Shown here: piece by piece, positions 48,607-59,225 of the stretch
Position numbering within the stretch: position 1 is the stretch's first letter
Layout of the letters: each line of letters starts with the position of its first letter
Notes under the pieces: model-generated
Databases searched by the model: none
What the model saw: the letters and a program-made list of their open reading frames with translations, nothing else
Told to the model about the DNA's origin: nothing
Made by a program: the position numbers and the translations under genes
Assembly: GCA_008933995.1 (NCBI GenBank)
Contig: WARS01000015.1
Span: 1,850,001 to 1,914,000 of the forward strand
DNA: 64,000 bases
Source of the DNA: Datnioides undecimradiatus
Taxonomy: Eukaryota; Chordata; Actinopteri; Lobotiformes; Datnioididae
Direction: 5' to 3'

Positions 48607-50671
48607 CATGCTATATTTTGGCAACATCTATCAATCATTTTTGCAAGCTCAGAAATTTCCTTTTCAGAGTAGAGAGTCACTGGCTTCCTGGGTAGAGTCA
48701 AGCGAGAGATGCTTTTGATTCTGTATCCATGTGGGTGCTGTGAAGAGCCACACGAAGAAAGCTATTCCCTTCATGTCCGTCTGCCCGGGACTGAGCAGAG
48801 ATAAAATTGCTGCGGACAGTATTTTGTTGAGTGACAACCAGACAGCTGAGCTATGATTTTTGACAAAACTGGAAATGCGGAATGACATTTATGTAAAGAC
48901 TCGATGCACAAAGGCACGGCGGACTTATTTGGCTTAGGTTGTTGCAAAACTTTTGTTTTGGTCTCTGCTGTAGCACATGACTTTCTCCTGAAGTGGTCTG
49001 ATCGTTCCCATTACAGATTCAGCAAATGTTTTTGTTCAGTCAGCTTCCTCATTTGCCATGCAAGCTGAGCTGTCAGGGGGCCGCAATCTTTCCCTCAGCC
49101 CTTATCGTGCTTCCTCTCATCCATCCCTTCTCCTTCGCTTTGCTTTTCCCTAAGTGGCCACCCACCCCTGCCATGACTTTGTTCACCAAATTAACCGGGG
49201 CACCTACTGTGATTGGACCAGCTACTGGAAAGTCAACTTTAACCCCTCTTATTAATTGGATATCTTGCCCTCTCCTATCGAAGTGAAGAGGCAGTGGAGC
49301 AGTGGGATAGTTTTGTTTGTGTAGACCTCCGCGTACGCGCACACACTCACGCACACACAAAAATCAGCAGCTAACGATTTCATCAGTGAAAAGGTTTTTC
49401 ATTCGGTATCTTATGTCTTTATAATTGCAAAGAGGAATAGGATAACCGGGTAATTCTCACTTGATTTGCCTGCATGGTAAAAGCTGAAAGCTCGAACAAG
49501 ATGAAAATCTTAAGAAACTCTGAAGTGGTCTATGTCCTGTTGAAAAGTGAACGATAATGAAATTTGTATAACTCTGACTACTGCAGGGTTTTTTTTTTTC
49601 TCTGGTCCTCACCAAACAAAACTTTAAACAGCTCATCACTGACAACACATCTGAGGGATGTTCACAAAGATTTCTATCTGTTGGGTTATTTCATGCTGAA
49701 AGCACCAGAGGGATTACATGTCATGCAGTGGTGCATTCAAAATACCATCTAATTTGTACAACAAATATTTGTGTCTTCTTAGTAAAAAAGGGGATAAAAG
49801 AGGTATTTGATCCTTTTATGTTCGCAATATTGAGTTGGTCTAGCGAGGCTTTGTGTAGCGAGGTCCTGGGCGCCATGTGGTTCAGCAGGGCTTTGAAAGG
49901 CACCATTCACAGACCCAACTGAACTCGAGCCAACCTGAATTGTGCCTGCTCGTTTCATCCAAACATCTGTGGTGTCCAAAGAACATCCTGGAAGAGACTG
50001 GTCTGCGGAGAAGCAAACCAATCAGAACCCCCTGTGCCTTCCTCTGCCCCAGATCTCCCTCCCTGTCTCAGCAAGACACAAGCCTTTCATTCATGTTTCC
50101 CCTGCACAGTCAGTTCTGGCTTTGTGACTTGTATTGTATCTCTGTTGGTGCTCTGTTCCTGCGGTCAAAGGAAACAATTATTGTTGCATCCTGCCCTCTA
50201 AACAAGCAACTGTGTGAGATCAAATTGTGTTTGTATGGACTGTGTTGCTCTGAGCTTTACATAATGGGTTTGTCAAAGTTTGACCTGCCCTGAGTTATTT
50301 ATCATTAACATGAATGTGTGACAATCAAAGGACATCACTGTGAGAAAGAAAAGTTGTTTAAACTAGAGCGCTGATTCCAGCAGAGCAATTTTTCTAATCA
50401 TGCAGCAGCTGTAACCTTGGCACTGCAAGTATTCTAAATCTCCCAGAATTCATTACATGTCATTGCCTGATAGTTTGTTTTTTTGTCCAGATGGGGGAGC
50501 TATCAGGCTACTTAGCATCAGTACAAGAGTGCGCCACTGTACAGCTTCTTTACCTCTGCACCTCTGCATCTCCGTCCAGGGTGCAGAGCTACATCGGAAA
50601 TCGTGCAAATATGGTAAACAGAGTTGCAGAAAACAATAAAAGTGCTGAGTCTCAGACTTCAGGACAGCGTT

Positions 50672-50689
50672 TGTTCCCAATTGGGAACA
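50672..50689. repeat. Perfect 18-bp palindrome
   Basis: TGTTCCCAA is followed immediately by its reverse complement TTGGGAACA. Each arm contains the TTCCCA/TGGGAA core shared by several factor sites; binding is not demonstrated. Confidence 0.85.
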
Positions 50690-53600
50690 CTTGTAGACAT
50701 ACAATTCTTATACCTGTGCAGCTCCTTTGCCCATTTTCTGTACTGAATCAATCACTACCTCTCTGTTGACTGTCTTCAAGCCCCCTGTCTACATAGTAAG
50801 TAAATATAAGCTATATCCAACTATTATATATGTATGCAAACATTGCTAACCTGCATATTTGGTATCAGTTTTAGAGAGACTTATCTTAATTTGTGCAGCT
50901 AAAGCTAATATAGATGCACTCTCAGAAACATTGTTTTGGCAGTCAAACTACTCGTGGATGCATGTGTGTTTGTGTGAGTTCTGTATACATATATTAGAAG
51001 TGTTCCTGGGGATGTACTTGAACAGTGTTTGTGCATCTGTTCGGGGGCTTACGCGTGTGCAAACGCGCGTGTGAATATGCAGGTTTGTAGCGGGTGCCTC
51101 TCAGCGTGTGAAATGCCGTGGGTTGAATCTCCCAAATGAGAGTAACAAGGGAGGCAGACCACTGGAGAGCAACAGAGACACCGTTTGTGGCCCAGAAGAG
51201 GTTCAAATATTTTCTCTCTATCTGTGGGAGGAAAGAAAGCCACGGCAGAGAAAACAACAACAAATGATCTGCTGCACCTTCTTTTTTTTTTTTTTGCCAT
51301 CCCTCTCACTTTCCATCTCTAGTAGTCTCACACTGTCAGACCTTATTCCCACACCAGCTTTGCTCTGTACCATCGCAGCAGAAAACATCTCTAGAGATGC
51401 TTCATTAGAGGAAAAAGATATCTTCCACTGTTTTTTTTTTTTTTTTCTTATGTAGATCACATGGAACCCGACCAACCAAATCCTGTTTAAAGTGAGAGAG
51501 ATTTTACAGTGAATAAGCTTGCTCATGTTCATATATGGCATATACTATGTGTGGATGTTGGGCACTGCTTTGCACTCAAAAACAAGTAGGTATAGAAAGG
51601 TTTTAAAAATTCACAAAATATTAAAAAAAAAACGTGTTTTCGTGAAGATGCAGTGGCAGACAATAAATATATGTTAAATATATGTTTGGGACTTGAATTG
51701 CATGAATTGAATCAGACAGGCTGTAACTTTCATAGAATTATAACACTGAGGGAATTTTATCCAAATCAAATTCAAATCGCTCAGCGTTCAGTCGCAAACC
51801 TGAAAGCGAGACAGATCAGTGTACACTGGCCCCAGACAAAAGAGCTCAAACCTCATGATTTAGCTGAGCCTTTTTATATGCCAAGAAGTATTTTATAACA
51901 GACGGCTAGTAAAATGGAAGATAAAAATCTGCTTTTCATTGAGAGGGCACGGAGCAAAATTCAAAAATGCACTGTATATTGTATGAAGTAAGAGAGGAAA
52001 ACGTACATCCATCCACATCCGACCCTTTAGACGCATTAACATAAGGCTTGATGTGGGAGAAGTGTGGACTGAAGAGGGCATGATTATTTAAAATGAAAAC
52101 TTTCTCACCCTGAAACTTGCTACTATTAACTCTGGCAGTGTGTAGTGTTACATTATTGAACTGAAGACTGTTCCAGGGGACTGAAGTGGGCTGGAGTGGA
52201 TGTAGAGATTATGCCGGTTTCAGATCACGACTGGGGTCCCTGCCAGGTCTCTGCATCCGTTATTTTGCATTAAACTGAATGTGCAAAAAAACCTGAAGTG
52301 ACATTTGACATATTTTTCTCCTTTGGCTTTATATCATCTTTGTGATCTGCCACAGTTGGGGAAAAAAAAGTGGGCAGGTGGTGGAGTATATGCATTTTTC
52401 TCTAAGCAAAGGTGTTGCAAAATTAATGAACGATAAAGGCCGCAAAGTGCATTATGTCCTGTACAAAGAGGGCATCTATATTGTACCGCCATGTGTGCTT
52501 CAGACACGTTTTTTATCAGCTTATTATATTAGCATCAGTTTTGCTAGGGCTGACTATTTTAAGACTGTTCCCCTTTTATCAGAGATGGTTTGTTAAATGG
52601 CATCAAATGTTAGAAGCCTCTCTTGCACTCCTTTCCTCCGTGACATACAAAAATGCGCACATACACACATATGAGTCGACTCGGGTACCCTGCAAGCATT
52701 CATCTCCTATGAGCAGCCATCCCCCTGGAGGTTCTGGACTAATTGTGTAGAGTTCCTGGCTGAGGCAGTAGAGCCCTGACGAAGTGGGAGGTGCACGTAC
52801 ACTTCATCTTCCTGCACTGACAGTTCCACACTTCTCCACAAGTCAGCATCTTTGAGGTAGACTGTGGTAAACAGAGAAGGTAGGGAAAGAGGATGGGCTT
52901 AGCAGAAAACTTGGGAGTTCAGCGTGTCCTTGAAACTTTATTGACTGACAGTGCAGTGTCAGGGTGTTGTGCGGCAACTGGAGACAGCTGCTTTCACCTC
53001 TTATTGTCATCATGCTGATATGATGGGTGGGCCACATCTAGAGCTTCCCTGGTTTTGAATGTAATATATTGATTGGTTGGTACAATGAAACACTGCTGTG
53101 CAAGATGTTTACAACAAAGTGCTGATTAGAGCTCATCCAACTCGCCCAGAGGGGTAATTTAGTCTGTAGAGTGTTTGTCAGGCACCCACTCTCATTCAGC
53201 CTAAGTAAATGTTTATATAACTGTCAATCACTAATGAGTCCGCTCACACCAACTAACAGTTACAAACGTAATTGTTTGACTATAATGCTGCGGCTGGATG
53301 TGAAATGTGCTTCTTACTGAGGGGATTCAATAAAACGTCAAGCCTTTTTATTAGATGGCGGCGCATCCTTTACACCAGGCTAAGCCCACTATCTTCTCCT
53401 CTGAAGTGCAAATGAGTCTATAATTAGATTCCACACGTGAGATGCAGAAAAGTCTCTTATTGAGCAGCCCACAGAGGCTGCAATGAATGGCCACAAATAC
53501 TGCAAATAAGGTGATTTACATATCTGCAAGAACATATAAAACTATATATGTTTGTCGGATAAAAGCAAAATTAAAAATCTTTGACGCCGTAACTGAGCCA

Positions 53601-55189
53601 TTACTATTTACACAATAGAGACGTTCATCTTTGTAGTTGTGTGCAATGCAGTAATTTTAGGTAACCTATTAATTTCATTAGCATGCATGAAGTTAAACAA
53701 TCACTGAATGGTGATTAACTGGTATGGAATTGATCTTTAATGACTACACTTTGTTTTAATTAGTGCCTGTGCACCAGGGAATGTAAAGCATTTGGAACAA
53801 CAATTACAATAATGAATTTACCAGATATTGGCTATAATGAAGGCATAAACTCTGGCAAACCACTGAAAAACCACAGACACGCACGCACACACTTACATAG
53901 TAAATGCAGCATGACAAACTCCTGCAAGAGACTTGGCATGCTGAGTACGTAATCCTCCTGTAATGTATTCTTTTTCTGTCTCCCCCCTGCTTCCTTTCTG
54001 CAGCCACTCAAAGTGCCACGCAGTGGAGATATGGCAAGCCCATCTAAAATGTGTGATATTGACTATTGTGGGCACCGTAGGACCCCTCCTGCAACAAGCC
54101 CTGTGCCAGCACACCCTTATGTACTTTTCATAAGTCGCCAGTACTGCACTGCAGCTTGGTCCTTGTCCAGATAACACCATTGTGTCTAATTGGTCCTCAC
54201 TGCTGGAGTCTGGCATCAACTAGGCTTCTTAAAAGCCCCTGTTAGCAGCATAATGGCAGAGAATAGATCAAACATTTATGACGAAAAAAAAGCACCCGCT
54301 GCTTAGTGCTTGTTTTTTGCTCTCTCGTGCCCGGATAATGTGACACTCCTCCAAGACCTGATCTCTTAAAGTGTCAATGCCAGTCTAAATTTGTACACTC
54401 AGGGGGGAGCAAATGCATCTGTCTTTATAATATATATTTTTTTTCTTTTGCAAAAGGGTCCAAATGTTGGGGACATTCCTAAATTAGCACTCTGAGTGCT
54501 GAAGTGGTCTGTTGCACCCAAGTGAACCATTTGTGAAATTTAAAGTAGCTGCCGGCAGTTCTGTTTAGTCAGAGCCATACTGTCGGAGTTCACAGTGCAA
54601 AAGTGGAGCTTTCAAATGTTTACGGCTGCAGCGACATGGAACCAAACCGTCCCAGTGGACCGTGCCGTTCAAGGATACAAAGAACACACCTTGCTGCAGT
54701 CTTTTAATTGAGCGTGAGAAATAATGGCAATAACTTTGCATGGACATCTTTACACAAAGGATAAACTGTGGATGGAGTATCACTTCACTGAGGCGTATTT
54801 GTCTGTAATAGCACTTAAGAAATATCTGTTTCTCTGCAAACAGAACAGAGTGGTCTTTGAGATGCACTCAAAAAGACTAACCATGAAGTGCGGCTCATAT
54901 CAGAGCTGAAGGACATCAAATAAAAGCTGGCTTATATACTTCATCGTAATGGTTATTATATACTGATGAGGGCCATTCTGAGAGGGGATTATTGTCAAAA
55001 GCAGAGCATTCATTATCCTGAGTAAACAGAAAAAGCCATTGAGATATCACTGAGAAGGCTGACCGTGACATGCATTACACAGTTTTGACGTTTTCCCATT
55101 CCACGCCTTACATATTATTGTAACGACACTCCACCTGGTTTCTTGTCTTGACTTGCATTACAACCTCAAGCCCTGGTGCCCCCAGTGGT

Positions 55190-55327
55190 GAAAACGTGTC
55201 CTCTTGGATTCACCTCTGGTAGAGAAAAACATGATAAAGTGCCCTCCAGGGTGCCCTTCCAGTAGCCAAAATGTGATAAAGTGCCCTCTGTGCACCCTTA
55301 AAGTGGATAAAATATGATAAAGTGCCG
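55190..55327. repeat. Short minisatellite, period about 41 bp, three to four copies
   Basis: The core TGATAAAGTGCC recurs at 55232-55243, 55274-55285 and 55315-55326, spaced 42 and 41 bp apart and each preceded by an A run. A more diverged fourth unit may precede them at about 55190. The periodic minus-strand peptide GHFI(T/M)F arises from this repeat. Confidence 0.8.
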
Positions 55328-56954
55328 GGGCTTTGCTGAGTACACCAGGTGCCCTTTTTATTTTTTTTACACCCATGCCCCTAAAACAGTCTGAGTTTGC
55401 TTCTGACCTCAGGGTACATTACTAACAAAAAGGAGAAAAAAAGGCCTGCTGCTTGTTGCTGATCAGGGCATTATAATTGGCTATGATGCATGTGCGTGCA
55501 GCGGTGAACTGAGGTTGTCTGTGAAGTGGAGGAGAATGAAATAAAAAAAGGTGAAAATGTGATGGGGCACCAGTGAGCAGAAAGTCGTGAAGCAGTTCCT
55601 ATGTCTTTTTTTCCCCATTTGTATCACTGCAAAAGGCCACTTTGTGAACACCAGACCACTTTTTCATGTTTTATCTATAATCAGGGCATACAATAAGGTG
55701 CTATAGCATATTTTTCCCACCAGTGTGCTAGCATATAAGATATGTGCTTTGAAAGATTCAAAAATGTCCTGTGTTTGTGTCATTTAGTATGCTGGGATCA
55801 TGCAGGATGTCGTGTTTATGTGTTGACTAGTGTTTTTGACCAGAAAAGCCTCTCTCCCTACCCTTGAGCTACTAGCAAAGGTCAACCTATTCTAAGCGCC
55901 GACAATTCAACACACCTATGAAATATCGACTCCCACTTGTTGACCCCATTAAATGTCTGATAACTTTATCACCACCAAGCAAGAGCTGCGCGACCTGAAT
56001 GCTCTTCCATCCAGGAAGCCCAGAGGCTCAGACGGTATAACATCATTATAAATGCAGGAGAACACAAAACCACATGACAGCTTTACAAGTCGCTGCGAGT
56101 TGTGTGTCGGTGTGTATGTGGAAATAAAGGGAGGTGGGGTTTACAAAGGGAATACAGCGGGTTGTTTCTCATGCTTACAGCTTGTCCTCATATGTCTCTG
56201 CTAATGTCTTTAGGCCAACCCCGGCACCTCTTTGGTATGCAGCACAAGCAAATGAAAACCTAACCTTTGCCGATTTCTAAAAATGACTCCAGGCATAAGG
56301 TAGAGCTGAATAGAAGTGCACAGAAAACCTCTTAACTTTAACATTCCCTTCCTCCCCAACTGAGCAGCCACACCTCCCCTTTAATACATTGTCCTTGGAT
56401 AATTATAGCCAGAAGCATAGGGTTAATTGAATTCAAATAGGTTATTCAGAAGAGTTCAGCTGAAGAGCTGAGCTATAGGGTGAGGGAACAATACCTATCA
56501 GAAGAAGACTGGATTCTTTAGTGCAGGTTCTCTCGCACCGATTTTCAATTTCCACTTTATTCATTCGCATCAGATTGCTGGCAACAAAGGGCTTAAATTT
56601 ACAAAGTTATGGGTTCACTGTTAACTTTTACAATATGTTGACTTTACGCCAACTGGCTACATATTTTATGGATCTTCAGGGATCTAATAAGTAGATGAAT
56701 AAGGCAGCTGTTAGCAACGACACTGACAAATCTGAGGAACCACTCATGCTATATTCAGTCGATAGCTGAATGATTAGTTATTAATAAATCTAGATTCTGT
56801 ATTTATTAGCTTATATTAAAGAACAAAAAAAACCATAAATGTCAGTATTTTGTAAATAAATCCTCGTTGGAAATGTCAACGTATGTAATGCCCTGTAATA
56901 CCTTTACTCTGATGTGCATGTGTTAGTGTTTAGTTACAAAAAAGAAGTGCAGAC

Positions 56955-57056
56955 ATGGTTATATTTGAGGAAACTTTATTTACAAAGAAAATTAAGAGAT
57001 TCCCATTCTTCTGCGTGGATAGAACTCTGATGGATAAATATGTTCCAGCTGTCGAC
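56955..57056 (-). other. cox7c: cox7c exon 3 (3'UTR only) with poly(A) signal
   Basis: Exon 2 continues past the stop codon to a donor at 57471/57470 (AAG followed by GTAATT). A pyrimidine-rich acceptor, TTTTCCCTGCAG, ends at 57057. The resulting last exon carries AATAAA on the minus strand at 56980-56975. From memory human COX7C is also built from three exons. The intron (57057-57470) is 414 bp and shows no clear snoRNA. Confidence 0.7.
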
Positions 57057-57501
57057 CTGCAGGGAAAACAAGGAAATAGGGCAAAAAGTGATGAGATGAC
57101 TTGCACACATCTGATGACAGAAAAGCAATTTCTGAGTAAACACCCGTGAAGATAAATGCGACAACAACGCTGACCTGCTCCCACCTGATACCCATCAATG
57201 TCTGCAATAAACTGTCACATTAACTTGCTAAAGTGCAACCTTATCTAACCAACAGAGTGTCAATATAAACCCACATGACATTTGTTAGTCACTCTCAGAC
57301 ATACAGGTAATTTATTCAAGATACGCCTCTGAGCAAAAAGCTAAAGAGGCACGGTGAAGGACTGTCATTGTCTGGGGTCACTATTCAAACCAAGGCTGAA
57401 GTAAATGCCACATCATCCTGACATTTTAATGAAAGCAGATATGGTAGATAAATATGGCAGTCATAATTACCTTGAAGGCTGAGTAACAGCACGGGGCCAT
57501 T

Positions 57502-59102
57502 TTACTTCTTCAGGATCTGGTGTCTGACGACAATGAAGGGGAATGCAAAGCCACTGCCAAAGAACACCACCATCATGCCGAGCAGACGCCACTTGTTGTC
57601 CACGGAGAACGGCAGGTTCTGGAAAAAGACAAATTTTATGACAGTGAAACTCAAATCAAATGCAGTTCTTTTAATTATTAAACTACTATTTTTAATTGCA
57701 CACTGTGTTTTCAAATCACTTGAACTTCTCTTGATAGAAAATTATTTTAGTGCTTGGAAATGAACAGGTTATTTAACAATCTACTAAATTATCTGTGCAG
57801 AATGTCTGCGCAACGAGCTACATCACACATTCAAATATTACAAGGCTGCATGAGTTCGAAATGAATGGGGAGGCTCACAGAAGAAATGCCATTTAAAGTT
57901 CAGGGACGGCCCGTGAAACTCAAATTAAGGGGACACAATGTGTCGCCACGATCCAAGTACTCTTAATATATCCATTCCCCTGCTTTTTAAATGTCTTATC
58001 AAACATGTCATTTGAAGATGAGACAGCTGTTTTGTGCAGACCACTGCGAGTGACACTGCAAGTCTCTGGGTGTACAATTCAATAACTGTACAACTTACAC
58101 AAGGAAAAAATAACTGAATTGTTTAGTAGATTTTAAAAAATGTCTTAAATACAAGATCAAGAAGGCAAATATAGAATTTTGATACATTATACATCATCAT
58201 CACCACCACCACACCACTTCATTATACTTACAAAAAATACAATCAATCAATAAACAAATAAATAAAATGGTCTTTGTCTTGATTATTTTGGCGGTAATAA
58301 CGAGAAGATGTTTTTCCCATCAAAGGCTGCTGCAGCTTCAATAACAAATTCTCTACATTACATTTCAGTGGAAGGAGCTTGCAGTGTGCAGAAACAAAAA
58401 AAAAAACGAGAATAAAATGTGAAGCACGTTCAAATTGACACAGTTAGGCTATTCTTAGTAATCCCAAAACGTTAGGTTCACCTTTCTGCAGGGTCGCTTG
58501 GGGATACAGCTGCGACCTTACACTACAGCAATTAGCCGGAAGTCCTAACAACTTCGTTGAGACGTCAACATTCAACTGTTTTCATGAATGTATTTGACAA
58601 CATATATACACGTCAGATAACTTCAGCTGTCTTATATTGCCTTATTTTATTTTAAAGTGAGTTGTTAGTGAGGTAGCGTCGATGAAATTAGCAGAGACGT
58701 TGGAGTTAGCTAATAATTAGCGAAACAACTTTTAGCCACAAAGCTAATGCTAACCCACAGGGCGCAGTCCCTGAATGTACATCTACAAAATAACACTTGC
58801 TATTACACGTCTATCCCCACATTTTCTTAAATAGTTGAAAGATGAAATACAACGTAAATACCGGTGTCTGTGGCTTGTTTTGCTAGCATTACAGTCACGC
58901 TCTTGTCAAACGACAGACATGACCTCCAAGGGACGCTAGCTGGCGTTAGCCAATGCACACAGACAAGGCCGGAGTCCGACAATATCCCATTTAAAATGAT
59001 AATGCTACTATAAGGAGGTGGTTTTACCTTTCCTGGTCCTTCAGCATAGTGTGAAGAACGAACAGCAGACGTTGTGAATCGCCTTACAGCTTGTCCCAGC
59101 AT
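57502..59102 (-). CDS. cox7c: Cytochrome c oxidase subunit 7C, mitochondrial (63 aa)
   Basis: A nuclear-encoded small subunit of respiratory complex IV, located in the mitochondrial inner membrane. Coding exons are 59102-59028 (25 codons) and 57618-57502 (38 codons plus TAA), joined in phase 0 across a 1.4 kb intron. The length of 63 aa equals the human protein. [16 protein letters not shown] is an amphipathic, arginine-bearing import signal; by homology cleavage would leave a mature N-terminus [10 protein letters not shown] single membrane helix ([18 protein letters not shown]) is followed by RHQILKK, typical of the family. The frame is open for a few codons upstream but without an ATG, so the start at 59102 is clear. 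Confidence 0.97.
58705..58950. promoter_or_regulatory. cox7c: GCTAGC/GCTAAC word cluster in cox7c intron 1
   Basis: Five copies occur in 246 bp: GTTAGC at 58705, GCTAAC at 58749, GCTAGC at 58882, GCTAGC at 58935 and GTTAGC at 58945. They sit 80-400 bp downstream of exon 1. The same words cluster at the rasa1 and ccnh 5' ends. Confidence 0.45.
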
Positions 59103-59225
59103 GATTATTGCCCGGTTTCTTGCCTCTCGATACAACGCTGCTACGTGCGACCTTCTTGTTTCTGTGAGCGGTGGAACGGCGCAATGGATTATGGGAAGTG
59201 GAAATGGGGCTATAGCCTATGGGAA
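59103..59225 (-). promoter_or_regulatory. cox7c: cox7c 5'UTR and probable promoter
   Basis: Upstream of the ATG the minus strand reads through GGTCGCACGTAGCAGCG and then a CACTTCCCATAATCCATTG-type element (plus-strand GGAAG near 59195-59199). ETS/GABP (NRF-2) sites with a TTCC core are an established feature of COX subunit promoters, so this placement is sensible. The exact start site is not determined. Confidence 0.5.

Larger units (their letters stand above)
48606..56950. other. Intergenic spacer, part 5 (cox7c-proximal)
   Basis: No exon supported. Contains an 18-bp palindrome at 50672-50689, T runs at about 51284-51295 and 51430-51446, a minisatellite of about 41 bp period at 55190-55327, and a candidate regulatory block at 53200-53800. 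Confidence 0.6.

Noticed and set aside
48424-48701. Open frames with Val/Cys or His/Thr repeats
   Set aside because: They are translations of the GT/CA microsatellite at 48550-48599.
57057-59027. A snoRNA like human SNORD138, which I recall as COX7C-associated
   Set aside because: I looked for paired C (RTGATGA) and D (CTGA) boxes with a terminal stem in both cox7c introns and found only isolated or badly spaced boxes.
58827-59135. Extended cox7c start upstream of 59102
   Set aside because: The upstream codons stay open but begin at a non-ATG codon; the ATG at 59102 gives exactly the family length and import signal.
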